DNA of 64,000 nt from Sternotherus odoratus (taxonomy: Eukaryota > Chordata > Testudines > Kinosternidae). The notes under the pieces were generated by a model. It was not told the DNA's origin. It searched no databases and saw only the letters and a list, made by a program, of their open reading frames with translations. Position numbers and translations under genes: made by a program. Shown here piece after piece: positions 38,157 through 50,695 of this stretch. The stretch lies in the NCBI GenBank assembly GCA_032164245.1, contig JAVMKO010000006.1, positions 38,218,319 to 38,282,318 on the forward strand, given 5' to 3'. Each line of letters begins with the position of its first letter. Position 1 is the stretch's first letter.

Positions 38157-39564
38157 CTAAAATAAAGCCAACTCTAGATAAATAAACTTGAAACAATATA
38201 TTAGAACACACCTATACCTACCCTTTATTTGACAGAGAATTTACAAGACAAATGATTTAAAAAATATTTATAGTAGCACAATAAACTCTGTGTATTTTAA
38301 CAGTTAATGCTAAGCTATGCTCCTCAGTAAAAGATTTTTTCTTCACACATTTAGTTTATATAATGGTTTATTCAGCTTTCTGCTGTGTTTAATGCCTTTG
38401 TTGAAGTATTTATTAGTTTGTCTCCTTGTTCAAGTCCTGATCTTGCAAATACATGCTACCAAGTGCAGCATTTACTACAGCAAGTAGTTCCATTGAAGAC
38501 AAAGGCATTGTTCACCACTGTGGCAACTGCTGCTCGTGGTAGTAAGTACTTGTGGAATTCAGTATTTGAGCTGTTTACAATGTGCTCGTGTTTGTGAATT
38601 TTATGAGAAACACAAAATAACCATGAACATTTTCAACTTGTACTTTAAGTTTATATTTAGGAAGACAATTCAAACCTCTATAATAAAAAAACTGCACTTT
38701 ATATGTATTGTTCTGTATTATATACTGTAATATGAAACAACTTTTAAACTAGTCATGACAATATTTAATTACAGTTTATGATAAACTTACTGTATTGATA
38801 AGATCTTTTATTTCTTTTAGATTTTCATGAACTATTTAATATGATGAATTTTTAACACTCTCTCTAGAAAATATTTTATTTCATTTTTACATATAGCATA
38901 TTATCTTATGATACTTTGTCTAAACATTTTACCCTACACTTTATTTGTGAGCTTTGCTCTTTATTTAACATCTAAGTTTACCATAAACTTTAATAATTAC
39001 TCTAGCATCACTTTTTATATTATCTATATCAACAGCAATTTTTTATCCTTCAAGCACAGATGTTGGTGAGACACGCAAAAATAAACAGGATACTGTATTC
39101 TGCATGTGTCTAAAAATACAGCGTGAAGAGGTAACGTATGAGCTAATGAAAATGCACAGGGAATTACTATCTTGGCAAATAAATCTTATGTAATGTGAAA
39201 AATCTTAAAAGTGAATGTATAAAAACCCGTAAATGATACCAAGATAAATGATACCAAGGTTTCTCTTCCCTCCTCCCCCGCTAACTAGTGAAGAAGTGGT
39301 GGAGGGGAGAGAGAGAGTTTTCCTTCTATGCTACATCAAAAACTGAAGGGCCTGTCATTTTTAATTTGAGATTATACAAAATTAATTCTGAAGACCACTG
39401 ATAAGATTTATTGAGACTAACATTTACAGTAAACATTCAGAAATTAGTAATATCTCCAGCTCATATTTGTCCTAAGTCTAAGTGTACATGATGAAAGCAG
39501 TGCAAGTGTTTATTTGATGTGTTTGCTTCTTAAAAGTGAAAGAAAAGATAACTTTCTCGCATAC

Positions 39565-39693
39565 CTAGAATAGTGTGTGTATTACAAAAGTCCTCAAACG
39601 AAGCTGTAAGCTTCTTCTTTTTTGATTCTGTATAACTGTGTTGATTTGGAGTTGGCAACCTTTTTCTAAGTTCCTCATTTACTTTTGGATTAG
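39565..39693 (-). CDS. Probable exon, Lys-rich segment of the MIPOL1-like gene
   Basis: A 129-nt exon with a classical acceptor (cttctatattttcag) and donor TTCTAG/gtatgc. Only one frame is open: it takes one base, encodes 42 codons and leaves one base. The peptide begins NPKVNEELRKRLPTPNQ, has a central SKKKK basic cluster that could act as a nuclear signal, and ends FEDFCNTHTIL. The other two frames stop within the first 15 nt. The carry-over matches the exon at 38077-38156, 1.4 kb downstream on the minus strand. No domain is recognised. Confidence 0.6.
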
Positions 39694-40517
39694 CTGAAAA
39701 TATAGAAGGTTATTAATATCAAAGAAATATGTTTCAGTCAATGAAGCCATTTCCCCACATATTGCACAAAAAGATTCATAATAATTGCAGTCTTTTAATA
39801 AGATACTCATATAGCAAGACATGAAGAAAATACAGTCTTTAATAACCTCCAGAGTATTTTAAAACATGTCTTAGAGCTTTAATGCGCCTAGTAATATACT
39901 ATTTAAAACCATAATTTTATCCCTGTACAATATACAGTCAGTCTTCCTCGTGATTTACCCAGCTAATGAATGCCAGCAATTAGTAAAATGTAATCCCATT
40001 GCACAATCATTTTAATGCTTTTAGCACTCAGAAAAGTAAACATCAAATTAATACTGCTCAAGCCATATCAGATCCTAGCTGGAAGCAAGCAATTATAGTT
40101 CAGCTCCTCAGGTGTAATTAAATGATTGGAATGATTTAGTTCCATAAATGCAAGTTAATTCATAAGCAAGCAACAAATATACTGGGAGTAATTACAAGAA
40201 ACATTGACAGTCTAAGCAGGGCATGTTCTTTTATGTACCTGTTGTAGGAAAAGGCTGCCCTCTCCTGGAGATAATAGTGAATAATAAACCTACTAAATAA
40301 TCAACACTATAACTTGGAGAATGGCATAACTTTTAGAGGTTGTAGCTTCTCTCATATGTTACACAAATACCCATAATTAATTAATAGAAACACTTTTTTT
40401 TTACTTAGAGAGAAAGTCAACTATGGTGATCAAACTATGTTGGGTGACTTACTGGTAAAAGTCAGCTAATACGATTTTTCCTGGCAGTTGGATTTTTTAA
40501 ATTTGTTTCTCCTCCCT

Positions 40518-40535
40518 CCCCCCCCCCCCCCCCCC
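40518..40535. repeat. Poly-C run (18 bp)
   Basis: Longest homopolymer C tract in the window, preceded by cctccct. Confidence 0.95.
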
Positions 40536-40683
40536 GGTAATCAACAAATATTACTTTTCAAAATATCTCACTATTCAGTTTTGCTAGTAAGTGTCCAGGC
40601 TTATTCTTTAAAAAATCCACAATAAAATGTAGCTTATACACAATTTTTGCAAGCAAGACAACATATGTTTCCGTGAGGTACTC

Positions 40684-41002
40684 GAAGGGTATGTCTATAC
40701 TACCTGCTGGATTGGCAGCTACCGATTGATCTATCAGGGGTTGATTTATTGTGTATAGTCTAGATGCGATACATCGATCCCTGAGCGCTCTCCCATCAAC
40801 TGCTCTATTCCACCTCCACAAGAGGTGCAGTGGAGTCGACGGGGGAACAAATGGCAGCAGTTGACTCACCACTATGAAGATGCTGCGGTAAGTCAATCTA
40901 AGTATGTCAACTTTAGATATGCTATTCTCGTAGCTGAAGTTGCGTATCTTAGATAGAGTCCCCCTCTCCACCATCACCCCCCAGTGTAAGCCAGGGCTAA
41001 GT
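40684..41002. mobile_element. MITE-like element, 'gggtatgtctatactac' type
   Basis: Contains internal inverted pairs (gattgatctatcaggg with atcgatccctgag; tagtctagatgcgat) and ends near ccagtgtaagccagggct. Same family as 51576-51875, sharing a 'gtagctgaagt' block and a gtcgacggggg block. Confidence 0.6.
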
Positions 41003-43427
41003 GACACTGAGGACAAAACTAACTACAATACTACCATTCAGACAGCATTGAGTAACTCATACAAATCAACAAGAAGTTGGGCATGGTTATAAAAGTTTCT
41101 TTGTGAATGAATCACTAAAGAATTGCAATTCAGTGTTCTACTTAAATTCCCTTTTGAAATTAAATGAAAGTTTTCTAATTGATCTATTACCGCAGGCATT
41201 ACTGGGTGCTTTTATTAAGGAAACAGTCTTTTGGTTAACCTAATTAAAGTGATAAAATAAATGTATATTCTTCCACTGTTTCTTAAATTTTCAGGAAACA
41301 GGGTGTTAAATTTAAAAGCGAAGGGTAAGAGAAGGGTTGGAAGATGAAAAGCTAAATGGATGGATGTCACACAAAAGGATTTGATTAGCTGCAGAGTTTC
41401 CAGGAAACTGCTGCAAGACAGACTGGAATGAAAAAGAAAGACTCAAAGAGCATCGATCCCATATAGACGGGTCTAAGCCTAGGTAAAAAGAAGGTGACAG
41501 TATACCACTGTGGAAAAGGTTAAATCAAATTTTAAAAATGGTAAAGGAAATTAAGGCCACAAAACAACATATTTCAATGGCACAATTCAAATTTGATTTA
41601 AAATGTTCTATCCTTATTCACAATCCTTCAACTGAAGGTGGTAGCAGTTATACATATCCTGTTTTGATATAATCGTAACATCCCAGTACACAGTTTCTGT
41701 CCTGTACACATCAGCAACTAACCAGGACATTAAGCAAGGAAAATTATAAATTGACTATAACTGTGGCATGTCACATCCAATAATTGCAAAAATAAGGCTT
41801 TGCAAATTTAAGTGAAAAGTTACTTATGTACCTGAGTATAAATTTACTAATAACTTCCCAGTTTTTAAATGAGTTCCAGCCCTAACCTGTATTGGCATAT
41901 TGCTTTCTAGTAAAGAGTACAAAGAATATGTAAACAGTATTTGCAAATGTCCTGTATATGGTCTTTTCCACAAACACTGAAGTTACAAAAAGTATATTCA
42001 CAAACATGGTTATTGCTCTTTAAGACATTGAGTAGTTCCTTACTAATAATATTTCCTACTAGCAAAACAAGTCTGTTATTGATCTTTACACACTTAAAAA
42101 CAAGCAGAGGCCATGGACAAATATCTGAAGACACTACACTCGTAGTCAAGATGAAACAAATCAAATTATTTTAAGAAGTCACATTTCCAAGTTTAAAATG
42201 TACAGCACATTTGCTTTGCCCTTTGATGTCACAGTCTTATTTTTCTATTCAAATCTTGTACACTGTAAGTTAATTGCTTTTGGAAACTACTTATTATTCA
42301 TGTAAAAATTAATGTGCCAATGTATTTAAATCCTTTTAAATGACCATTCATGCATCTTTCTTCTTTAAGTACCGATGAAATCTGTCAAAGATATCAATGC
42401 AAGATGGTCTTAAAGAAAGTTCTAATAAAGATTCTTTTCTGCTAACATAAGATTTTCAATTTTGCCAACTTTACTTAAATTCCATTAATTTTTTAAGCTG
42501 CTTTTAATAAATTCACCAAGTAAAATTTTTTAGGCCCCATAGTCTGTCATTTGTGTTCCAGCTGACTTTATGAATATTAATAACAGTGTTATCCTGATTA
42601 AATAGGCTTCATATGAAATCCCTGTGAATCCTATAGCTCAGACATCTCATTTTTCCAACTCTTTATGAATTTGGATTCAGATATTAAACTGGAAAAAAAT
42701 CTTTAAAAACATATTTAATGGTACATTTGCGTATTCTTAAGCAAAAATTAGATGTTCTAATGATTCAAATAATTAAAACGGATAGCCTGAAATCTTAATA
42801 TGTGGATCTTTCGGTAAACATGCAACATATTTTAACTCTAATGAAAACTTCAACACTTTCCAGAACAAAGGATTAAGAATCTATTATAAAATATTAATGT
42901 CTGTCCTTACACTCACCTTAAACAACAGACAATATAGTCTTAACTCATGCATATGAGTTTTAGAATTGCAAAAAGGATTCCTAAAGTTTCCCTAAAGGAA
43001 AATAACTATTGATGGACCTTTGGTTATGTAAGTTTAAATACCAAATACATGCACGCATGTATTTATTACAGCTTAAGTACAATTATTTGAATCTTTTTAA
43101 TACATATAAAATCATATTCATATCAGGCACCCAAATTAAACTAAACACATTAACATTTACCTGGTATACTTCTGTTCTAATGCAAAAATGTCCTAAGTTT
43201 TCTAACTGGGTCACGCCAAAGTACACACATGCTCTCAACTAACAAATCCTTAACTACATGCTTGGACAACTCTGACTTATGCACATGCACTACAGATTCT
43301 GTATAGCTTTGTCAGACATCAGATTGAAAATTTGGGACAAACTGTCCTGTGTTATAGCCAGTACAAAAAATTACTTTATTTTCATTGCGTGATATGAAAT
43401 AGAAGCATCACTTACCTCATTCAGTTA
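41003..43427. other. Intron-like, nothing recognised
   Basis: AT-rich. A strong-looking minus-strand donor at about 42917 (TTTAAG/gtgagt) has no convincing exon before it. Confidence 0.4.
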
Positions 43428-43515
43428 GGACCTAATCCTGCAAAGGGACCTGTGCATCTTTAGCCCTAGGTATAATTGTTTGTTTAGATGGATTCCATTG
43501 CAAGAACAGGGCCTT
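43428..43515. repeat. Short repeat with inverted symmetry
   Basis: Begins gacctaatcctgcaaaggg and ends attgcaagaacagggcc, a partly palindromic reptile repeat. Confidence 0.4.
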
Positions 43516-43766
43516 AATTATTAGATTTACTAACCACCAAGATCATTTAATTCACTCATTATCTGAGGAAGTTATAGGTTATAAGAAATATTTTAAAACA
43601 TTTAAACTTTCAGAGTAAATGATGATGATGATTTATTTTTAGACTTCAGTCACTCCCTACAATATATGAACAAATTAATTTTCCAGCCAATGGGGATTTT
43701 CTACAGTATGTATGCACTGTATGTGTATCGCTGCCCTTCATTATAGTATGCATTTTTATTGGTTCG

Positions 43767-43979
43767 GTTGCCCACAACCCCTTCGCCCCAGCCCAGAGTC
43801 CCCTCACACAACCCACACCCCTGCCTAGAGCCCCCTCCTACACTCTGAACCCCTCATTTGTGGACCCACCCAGAGCCTAGGGAAAGCACCGAGCCTCCAC
43901 ACACCCTCCCCCTCACCACGGGGCTGTCCTTTTTTCTGTGGGTTAGTGGCCCCAATAGAAAAAAGGTCCCCCATCCCTG
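43767..43979. mobile_element. hAT fragment with one terminus
   Basis: The right end ggtcccccatccctg is a hAT-type terminus (reverse cagggatgggggacc). The left end is lost, so no TSD can be tested. C-rich body like the element at 10398-11133. Confidence 0.55.
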
Positions 43980-44539
43980 CACTAGGTAAAATTTGGCTGT
44001 TTCTGCACAAATGTTCTCTTGGAATTACATCTTTGATAGAAATGCTGTATGCGCTAGGAAAATACCATAGACAGCTCAGTAGAGCTGGTTAAAACATGCA
44101 ATAGTATAAAATCAATAGATATCAACATTCTTCAGACGTGTGAAATTCTAAGCAGTTTGTACTTAAAAGAAAAAATTGGATATAGGTCAACATTGGAACT
44201 ACAAACTGGCCATGAACATATGGATCATATGGCAACCCTAGATGAAGGAAGATAATTGCATAAAAAGGGCAAAATAAAAAGTGTACTTAATTTGTACATT
44301 CCATATTTAGCTTGATAACCACATATTACAAACACCTTTTCATCTTCAGCCTCTCCTCCATGGCTTTATTGTCTTTCAAGCAAACAACTCCTGTTTAAGC
44401 GACAGGAACCTGAGCTGACACTCATATAGTTTCCAGTACATTTTTCCCTTGGTGAAGAAGGGATAAGAGGAATGCAGGTTTTGAGTTAGAAGGGGCTGGA
44501 ATTCTGTCCCTAAACTCAGCAGATTTCTGGGGATTCAAC

Positions 44540-45600
44540 CAATGCTAGTACCATCCACATGGAGGCATAAGGTGAGTTTCACAAGGGGAACTTTGATGCC
44601 TAAGTCCAACAATTAGCCACAACTGGTATTGAGAAAATTCCTGCACAGCTGCTGCCTAACCCAAGGTGCCTACGTTTCCACTACTAAAGGGTCCCGAGGT
44701 GCCTAAAAGTTGGCATCTGGGCATGCACATTGCCACTAAGTCCTTACACTGCCCAGTAGCTCAGGACTGAATTCACACTTAAGCGCCAATGGGATTCACA
44801 AATCAGGAATTCTCCACTTATCTTGCCTTTGGGGCCCAGTTCAGTAGGTATGCTTACAGCATGCCAAGACCCATGGAAGAAGAAGAGGTGGTAGTGGTGC
44901 CCTTATGACTTTAGCTCAGTGGTCAGAGCATTCATCCAGGATGTGGGAGAGCTGAATTCAAATTCCCCCCTGCTTAATGTGGAGCAAGGATCTGAAGTGA
45001 AGTCTCCCACCTCCCAGGTTAGTGCTCTAACCACCGGGCTATAGAGTCACAGACTCTCTCTCTCTCTCTGGCCCAAGAAATATTTAAGTATTTCTACACA
45101 GTGGAACAGCTTCAGAGAAACCCACCTCACCATATCCCACAGCACAGTGATTAGGGCACTCTCCTGAGAAGGAGACCTCAGTTCAAATCCCTCCTCTGCA
45201 TCTGGCAGAGGTGGGATTTGAACCCAGGTCTCCTACATCCTGGGTGAGTGCTTCATCCCTTGGTTTTAAGATAAGGAGAGGGCAACCTCCACCTTCTCAT
45301 TTTTTCTTGGAAAAGAACTGACCTGGTTAAGCACCAAACTCCATGAGGGATTCACAAGGATGAAGATGGACACTTCCTTCTGGCCCTAACTTCGGCACTT
45401 AAGTCCCTTTCAGAGGCAAGGGTTAGGCTGCACCACTCCCCGCAGCTTTTTCTCCTAGCTAGGTTAGGTTGCTCCTGACTCACCCGGCTGGCTTTTGTGA
45501 ATCCCGTTCTTAGGCGTCTAACCCTCCTCTAGACATTGTCTGACTCTAGGCAGCCTGGATCCCTAACTCAGGTTTGTAAACTTTACTAGGCAGCAGGACA
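44540..45600. mobile_element. Composite repeat containing tRNA-like modules
   Basis: Outer parts share 'aggtgagtttcacaagggg' on the left and 'cttttgtgaatcccgttctt' on the right, an inverted relation suggesting one DNA element of about 1 kb around the tRNA-like core. Family unknown. Confidence 0.4.
44917..45265. repeat. Four tRNA-like modules in alternating orientation
   Basis: Plus 44917-44980: ttagctcagtggtcagagc (A-box type) and attcaaattcccc (B-box type). Minus 44985-45048: tagcccggtggttagagcac. Plus 45142-45195: gtgattagggcactc and agttcaaatccctcc. Minus 45205-45265: gggttcaaatcccacctc. Each plus/minus pair can fold as a hairpin. These look like tRNA-derived repeats, not functional tRNA genes; acceptor stems are not complete. 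Confidence 0.55.
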
Positions 45601-45620
45601 CTTAAAATGTAGACACTGTG

Positions 45621-45890
45621 TGTATGTCTACACTACAATTAGACACCCGCAGCTCACCTATGCCAGCTGACTCAGGCTCACAAGGCTTGGGCTGCAGGGC
45701 TGTTTAAATGCAGTGTAGACATCTGGGTTCAGACCAGAACATGGGCTCTAGGACCCTGTAAGGTGGGAGGGTCCCAGAGCTTGGGCAGCAGCCCCAGTCA
45801 GAATGTGTACACTGCAGTTAAACAGCCCCACAGCCTGAGTCAGTGGGCTCGGGCCAGTCATGGGTGTCTTAATGGCAGTGTAGACATACA
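45621..45890. mobile_element. MITE-like element with long terminal inverted repeats
   Basis: Left end tgtatgtctacactacaatt, right end inverted as tgtatgtctacactgccatt, continuing to gacacc on both arms: about 27 bp with few mismatches. Same group as 37071-37376. Confidence 0.85.
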
Positions 45891-46865
45891 GTACAATGCT
45901 GAGAAATGCAGCCCTCAAGCCCTTTCCCACCTGTGGTGCCTTCAAGCCCCGCTCTTGCTCCTTGGTAGCACAGTTTCTGAACAGTCTTGGAGTAGAGACT
46001 CCTCTTGATAGCTGCTACTGCTGCCCCCTGAACCACCCCATGGGACTGAGTGAAGTTAATGCCGATAAGGCTAGCATTATCTTACTAGGAAAAGTCCTGC
46101 AGGCTGGGGGTGGGGGACTGCCATAGAGCTTGAATGACCATCCACGCCCCCCCACTCCCTCCCAGCTCTGTCTTCTCTCAAACTACAGAGACTGATCAAT
46201 CCTCTTGGAGAGCGTTCTGTGGACCTGTGAAAAGGTGGCAGTATCTGATGCTAAGGTGGAGAACACGCCCTCCTTACATGCTCCCTTACCTAGGGCTCCT
46301 CATTTTTCCACCCACTCATAAAAGCAAAGGCTGAGTGTGCTTTCACCAGCCACCATTTTGCTACTTGCCATGTTGGAAAGATCTTGTAGATATGTCTAGA
46401 TATAGCAGAGTAAATGAAAAGTTTACACAGACTTAAAAAAAGCAGCCTCCTCAGGCCACTCTACATTTGGAATAATTCCAAGCCAATATTTGTCCTGTAC
46501 CCTGGATGTCAGTGACAGTTACCATTGACACAGAGGGTGCAGGGTGGGAGCCATACAGCAGAGGGAAGCTTGTAGGCTCTATTGATAAGGAAGTAAAGTT
46601 TGAAATTTAGGACTATTTTCATAGGGTTAATTAGATACCAGGATCTTCTAAAATATCCTGAAACGTTTTGCCCCAGGCCAAGCTAAACTAAATCACTTAA
46701 TCTAGGAGGGTACAGCATATAAAAACAAAAGTTAGTTTATAGAATAGTTTCCCCAGGGAACAAACAGCCTGTTTTGTTTTTTGTATTCACATGGAAGCCA
46801 AGTTTTGATGAAGTGACACACTCTCCACAAAAGGCTTATATTTCCATAGAACCAACAAAACTTAC

Positions 46866-46911
46866 CAGAAAATGAAAAGTCTATAAGCACCCAAAGCAAG
46901 TTCAGATCAAT
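46866..46911 (-). CDS. Weak candidate 46-nt exon
   Basis: The donor TTTTCTG/gtaagttt is strong and the acceptor agctgtcttcatag is fair. Only one frame is open: phase 0 in, one base out, encoding a hydrophobic 15-residue stretch (IDLNLLWVLIDFSFS). The phase is exactly what is needed between the exons at 56873-57042 and 39565-39693. The hydrophobic composition is unlike the polar neighbours, which argues against it. Some exon of length 3n+1 must lie in this interval if the chain is right, and this is the best I found. Confidence 0.22.
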
Positions 46912-48554
46912 CTATGAAGACAGCTGGTATGAAAAGTCCCTACTGTTCAAAAGAAAAAGATTATAAGAAACAATTATAATAATTACTTCACATGCATATC
47001 AAACATATAATAAAAAACCACCAGACTCAAGTTTTCATTTACATATAGTAGAACTGCTTTACTATTTTTATTGATATATTAAAATCACCACCCTGCATGT
47101 CCCTGGTGGGGTTTTTTTAGGGGGAGGGGATTTTTAAAAATACCCTATACATAAAAACTCGCTCTGTCTCCTTCCTGCCCTCTAACTCCCATAACAAACT
47201 CCATTTGCACATTTATTTATTAATCCTCCTCTGTTCACATGTTCTGCCCACCTTCTGCTGAATTTTCTTTTGTTTACCATTTCATTTCATTTTCACACTT
47301 TGTCTTCCGCTCTTTGCTCCTCTTTCCCCCTGCCTCCAAACAAGTGCTGGCCTGAGGTTTTGAAAGAGGTGCTGTTTCCTTTCACTCTCTTTCCCCTACA
47401 AGTCTGTCCCTACTTTAAATTCCATCTTTTCTCTCCCTATACTTTCACCCTCAAGTCTATTTTTCCTGCTAGGTCTCATCATCTCCATTCTCCACATTTC
47501 CAATCTGGCCAAGTATTAGTCCAAAGAGCTTCCTGGCATCTGAGCCTGGATAACCCCCCAAATCATCCATGCCAGGACAGTGTGGAAAGCCATTGCTGAA
47601 GTCATAATCTGCTTTGATCAAGCATGAAATAGTCCATTTTAGCATCTAAATTGCCAACATTAGGTTTCAATGCAAAACACCCCTTGAGATGAAGATGGGA
47701 AGTTGAAAATTCTCAAAGGTATTTTTTCAGCCATGCAGCAAGACAGGCCTCAATGCACCAGTTTCCACTATCCCCACAAGAGGCCAATCATCTCTGGAAC
47801 CTTGAGGTTTAAAAGACAATTTTTAATCATAAAATGTTTTGGTTTCCCTTCTTATAATAACAGATGTACCATAACAATTCCAAGTATCAACAATTAACAA
47901 TGATACAATATCAAGCCGTATTCCTGACATACAACAATAATACATATTTGTTTTCTGCTTTATGTTGCAAGACAGTAGAGGAAAATAATAATAGGAAATG
48001 ATGGGAGGATGACACATGGAGCATGGCATGGCAAACAGTCTTCTACCTGTGTGTGATATTTCTTTTATCATGAAACAGGGCATCAGTCTGTAATTGTTTC
48101 CAGCACTGGTTTAGCAGGCCCATCAACAGAGTCCCCCCATAAATATCAGCTTCTCATGGTGATCTCTCAGCTTAGTTTCTGAGTAAGGAGACCAGACCCC
48201 AAGAATACTGGTTTGCAGGGCAGCCATGAACTAGCCCAGTTTGACCTCTGATAAGGACAGAACTGAAATACTGACCAGACTTTCTGAAACTATTTGATTA
48301 AAGTAAAGGTCCAGAGATATTTCCCATTTATTGTATGGTAGAAAAGGACTGAAATGAAAGCAGGTAAAAAAGCTGATATGATTAAAGTGAAACTCCAAAA
48401 CAAACTTTATAAATGGTTTAGGAGACATCTGATAATATGGATATATTAGCTACGCAAAAAACACTGTTCAATAGATCACAAGAATATCTAAAGTTTCCTA
48501 ATTCTTTAAATTACAACTTCCACTACCAGCAAAACAAGTCAATACTGTCTTATT

Positions 48555-48579
48555 CCCCCCCCCCACACACACACACACC
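48555..48579. repeat. Poly-C plus (AC)n microsatellite
   Basis: C10 followed by about seven AC units. Confidence 0.93.
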
Positions 48580-49000
48580 TCCCCAATGTGTCGAAATAAT
48601 GAAACTAAAGCAGTAGGATGACATAATAGCATGGTATCATGTCCCACACAAGCATGCAAAGGGGCGTCTCAGTGCTTGTATCATAACAAACATGTCTACA
48701 TGCATGTGGGCAATAATTTTAAACACAACCTATATTTCACAATCAAAACAACACAGACATTTTCAGTAGTTTTGAGAGACAGAAGAAAGTTTGGAGGAGA
48801 CATGGGGAGAGGGGAGATGACATTTAGAAATGAAGTAGGAGAGCTGCAAAATACCGGCTAAACTGACAGTATCCAAATTTTCTTCAGCCATAATTTCCTC
48901 TTTACAAGTAATCTTCCATTTTTTTGATAGCCAAATTATTTAAGAAAAAAGTAAAGCAAACATGCAGTTCCTGAACAGTCTCTAATTTCTGCACTATATT

Positions 49001-50111
49001 TTGGGTTATCAGGTGCCTAGTTGAAAAGGGACCCTGGCAGCTTTGGTCAGCACGGCTGAATGGGCCGTCAAATGTCTGGTCAGCAACACAGCAGGGCTAA
49101 GACAGGCTCCCTGCCCACCTTGACTCCGCGTGGCTCCCAGAAGCATCATCATGTTCCCCCTCTGGTTTCTATGCATAGGGGCAGCCAGGGGGTTCTGCAT
49201 GCTGTCCCCGCCCCAGCGCTGGCTCCGCAGCTCTCATTGCCCAGAAACCGTGACCAATGGAAACTGTGGGGATGACACCTGCGGACAGGTCAGCACAAAG
49301 AGCCTCCTGGCTGTGCCTCTGCATTGGAATTGGAGTGAGGACGTGCCACAGCTTCTGGGTGCTGCCTGAGGTAAGCACAGCCCAAAGCCTTCATCCCTGA
49401 CCACCACCCCCCGCATTCCAACCCCCTGCCTCAGCTCTTATCCCCCTTGTGTCCTCCAAACTCCTCAGTCCTAGCCCAGAACCCCCTCCTGTACCCCAAA
49501 TCCTTCATCCCCAGCCCCACCCCGGACCCTGCACCCTCAGCTGGAGCTCTAACCCTCCCAATGCCTCAATCCACTGCCCCAGCCCTGATCTTCCTCCCAC
49601 CCACCGAACCCCTTGGTCTGAGCCCAGAGCACCCTTCTATACCTCAAACCCCTCATTCCCAAAGCCACCCCAGAGTCTGCACCCCCAGCAGGAGCCCTCA
49701 CACACCGCTGCACCCCAATCCCCTGCCCTAGTCTGGAGCCCCCACTCACTTTGAACCCATTCCTGGCACCATCTCCAGCCCAGAGCCTGTACTCGCTCCC
49801 ACACCCCAACCCCCTGCCTCAGGCCAGAGCCCCCTCCCATACTGCAAACTCCTTGGCTCCAACCCCCTGCCTGGAGCTCCCTCCTGTGCCCCAACCCCAT
49901 CATTTCTGGCCCCACCCCAAAACCTGCCCTCCCAGCCAGAGCCCTCCCACACCCGAATCCCCTGCCCCAGCCCAGTGAAAATGAACAAGTGAATGAGGGT
50001 GGGGCGAGTGAGAGGGGGAGGAGGAGGGATGGAGTGAGTGGGAGTGGGGCTTGGGAGGAGGGGCAGGGCTACATTGTTCCTTTTTGTGTGAGAAGAAAGT
50101 TGCAAACCCTA
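49001..50111. mobile_element. 1.1-kb GC-rich non-autonomous hAT-like element
   Basis: Flanked by a perfect 8-bp duplication ACTATATT (48993-49000 and 50112-50119). Ends are ttgggttatcagg on the left and agttgcaaaccctaa on the right, giving short imperfect inverted termini (twgggtt). The 8-bp duplication points to hAT transposition. The C-rich body creates long overlapping frames on both strands that are not genes. Confidence 0.8.
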
Positions 50112-50480
50112 ACTATATTGCCACTAACTGTAAACACATACAGTCCTGTTACATGTACTCAATCCATTCAAGACATAGAAGAGAAAAGATGGAAGTCCCT
50201 AAATAAGAATGCACTTCCTTTTTTTATCATAAACTGTTGAATGTGCGGTGGACATATCCAGAACGATTGATCCTCTCAATTTCTGTGGCATACCACACTT
50301 ATAAAGGCAGGCCACACCAGAGTTAAATCAATCATTCAAAATCTATAGCAGGAATGAAGAGCCAGCAAATAAAAAAAGACACTACCACTGAACTCGACTG
50401 GCTTTGTGAGGAGAATTATCTTGGACTTCATATTCTGAACTAAATGCTTGAGGAGAAAAAAAAAATCCAGAGACTTAAGT

Positions 50481-50695
50481 GTCAAAGAGTACTCGTGGCA
50501 CCTTAGAGACTAACCAATTTATTTGGGCATAAGCTTTCATGGGCTAGAACGAAAGCTTATGCCCAAATACAACGGGTTCTAGCCCACAAAAGCTTATGCC
50601 CAAATAAATTGGTTAGTCTCTAAGGTGACACAAGTACTCTTCATTCTTTTTGCAGATACAGACTAACATGGCTACTACTCAGAAACATCCAGAAA
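50481..50695. mobile_element. Inverted pair of PLE termini
   Basis: The left arm 50481-50549 is a PLE terminus in minus orientation (gtggcaccttagagactaac, cataagctttcatgggctag). It meets a short plus-oriented piece (gaaagcttatgcccaaata, 50551-50569) and then a longer plus-oriented terminus (gggttctagcccacaaaagc to cagactaacatggctactac). The arms can form a hairpin of more than 60 bp. Confidence 0.85.

Larger units (their letters stand above)
45891..49000. other. Intron-like, one weak exon candidate
   Basis: Pyrimidine-rich stretch at 47150-47500. A C10 run joins an (AC)n microsatellite at 48555-48579. No further gene or bounded repeat. Confidence 0.4.

Noticed and set aside
42917..42985. Strong minus-strand donor-like site
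   Set aside because: The preceding sequence looks like an interspersed repeat and its phase does not fit the chain.
44917..44985. Functional tRNA gene
   Set aside because: A-box and B-box are present but the acceptor and anticodon stems do not close, and related modules repeat nearby, so it is repeat-derived.
48046..48086. Minus-strand 41-nt exon-like interval
   Set aside because: Weak acceptor and a length (3n+2) that does not fit the required phase.
49447..50105. Overlapping Pro/Ser-rich frames of 90-119 codons
   Set aside because: They fall inside the 49001-50111 transposable element and are low-complexity shadows of a C-rich body.
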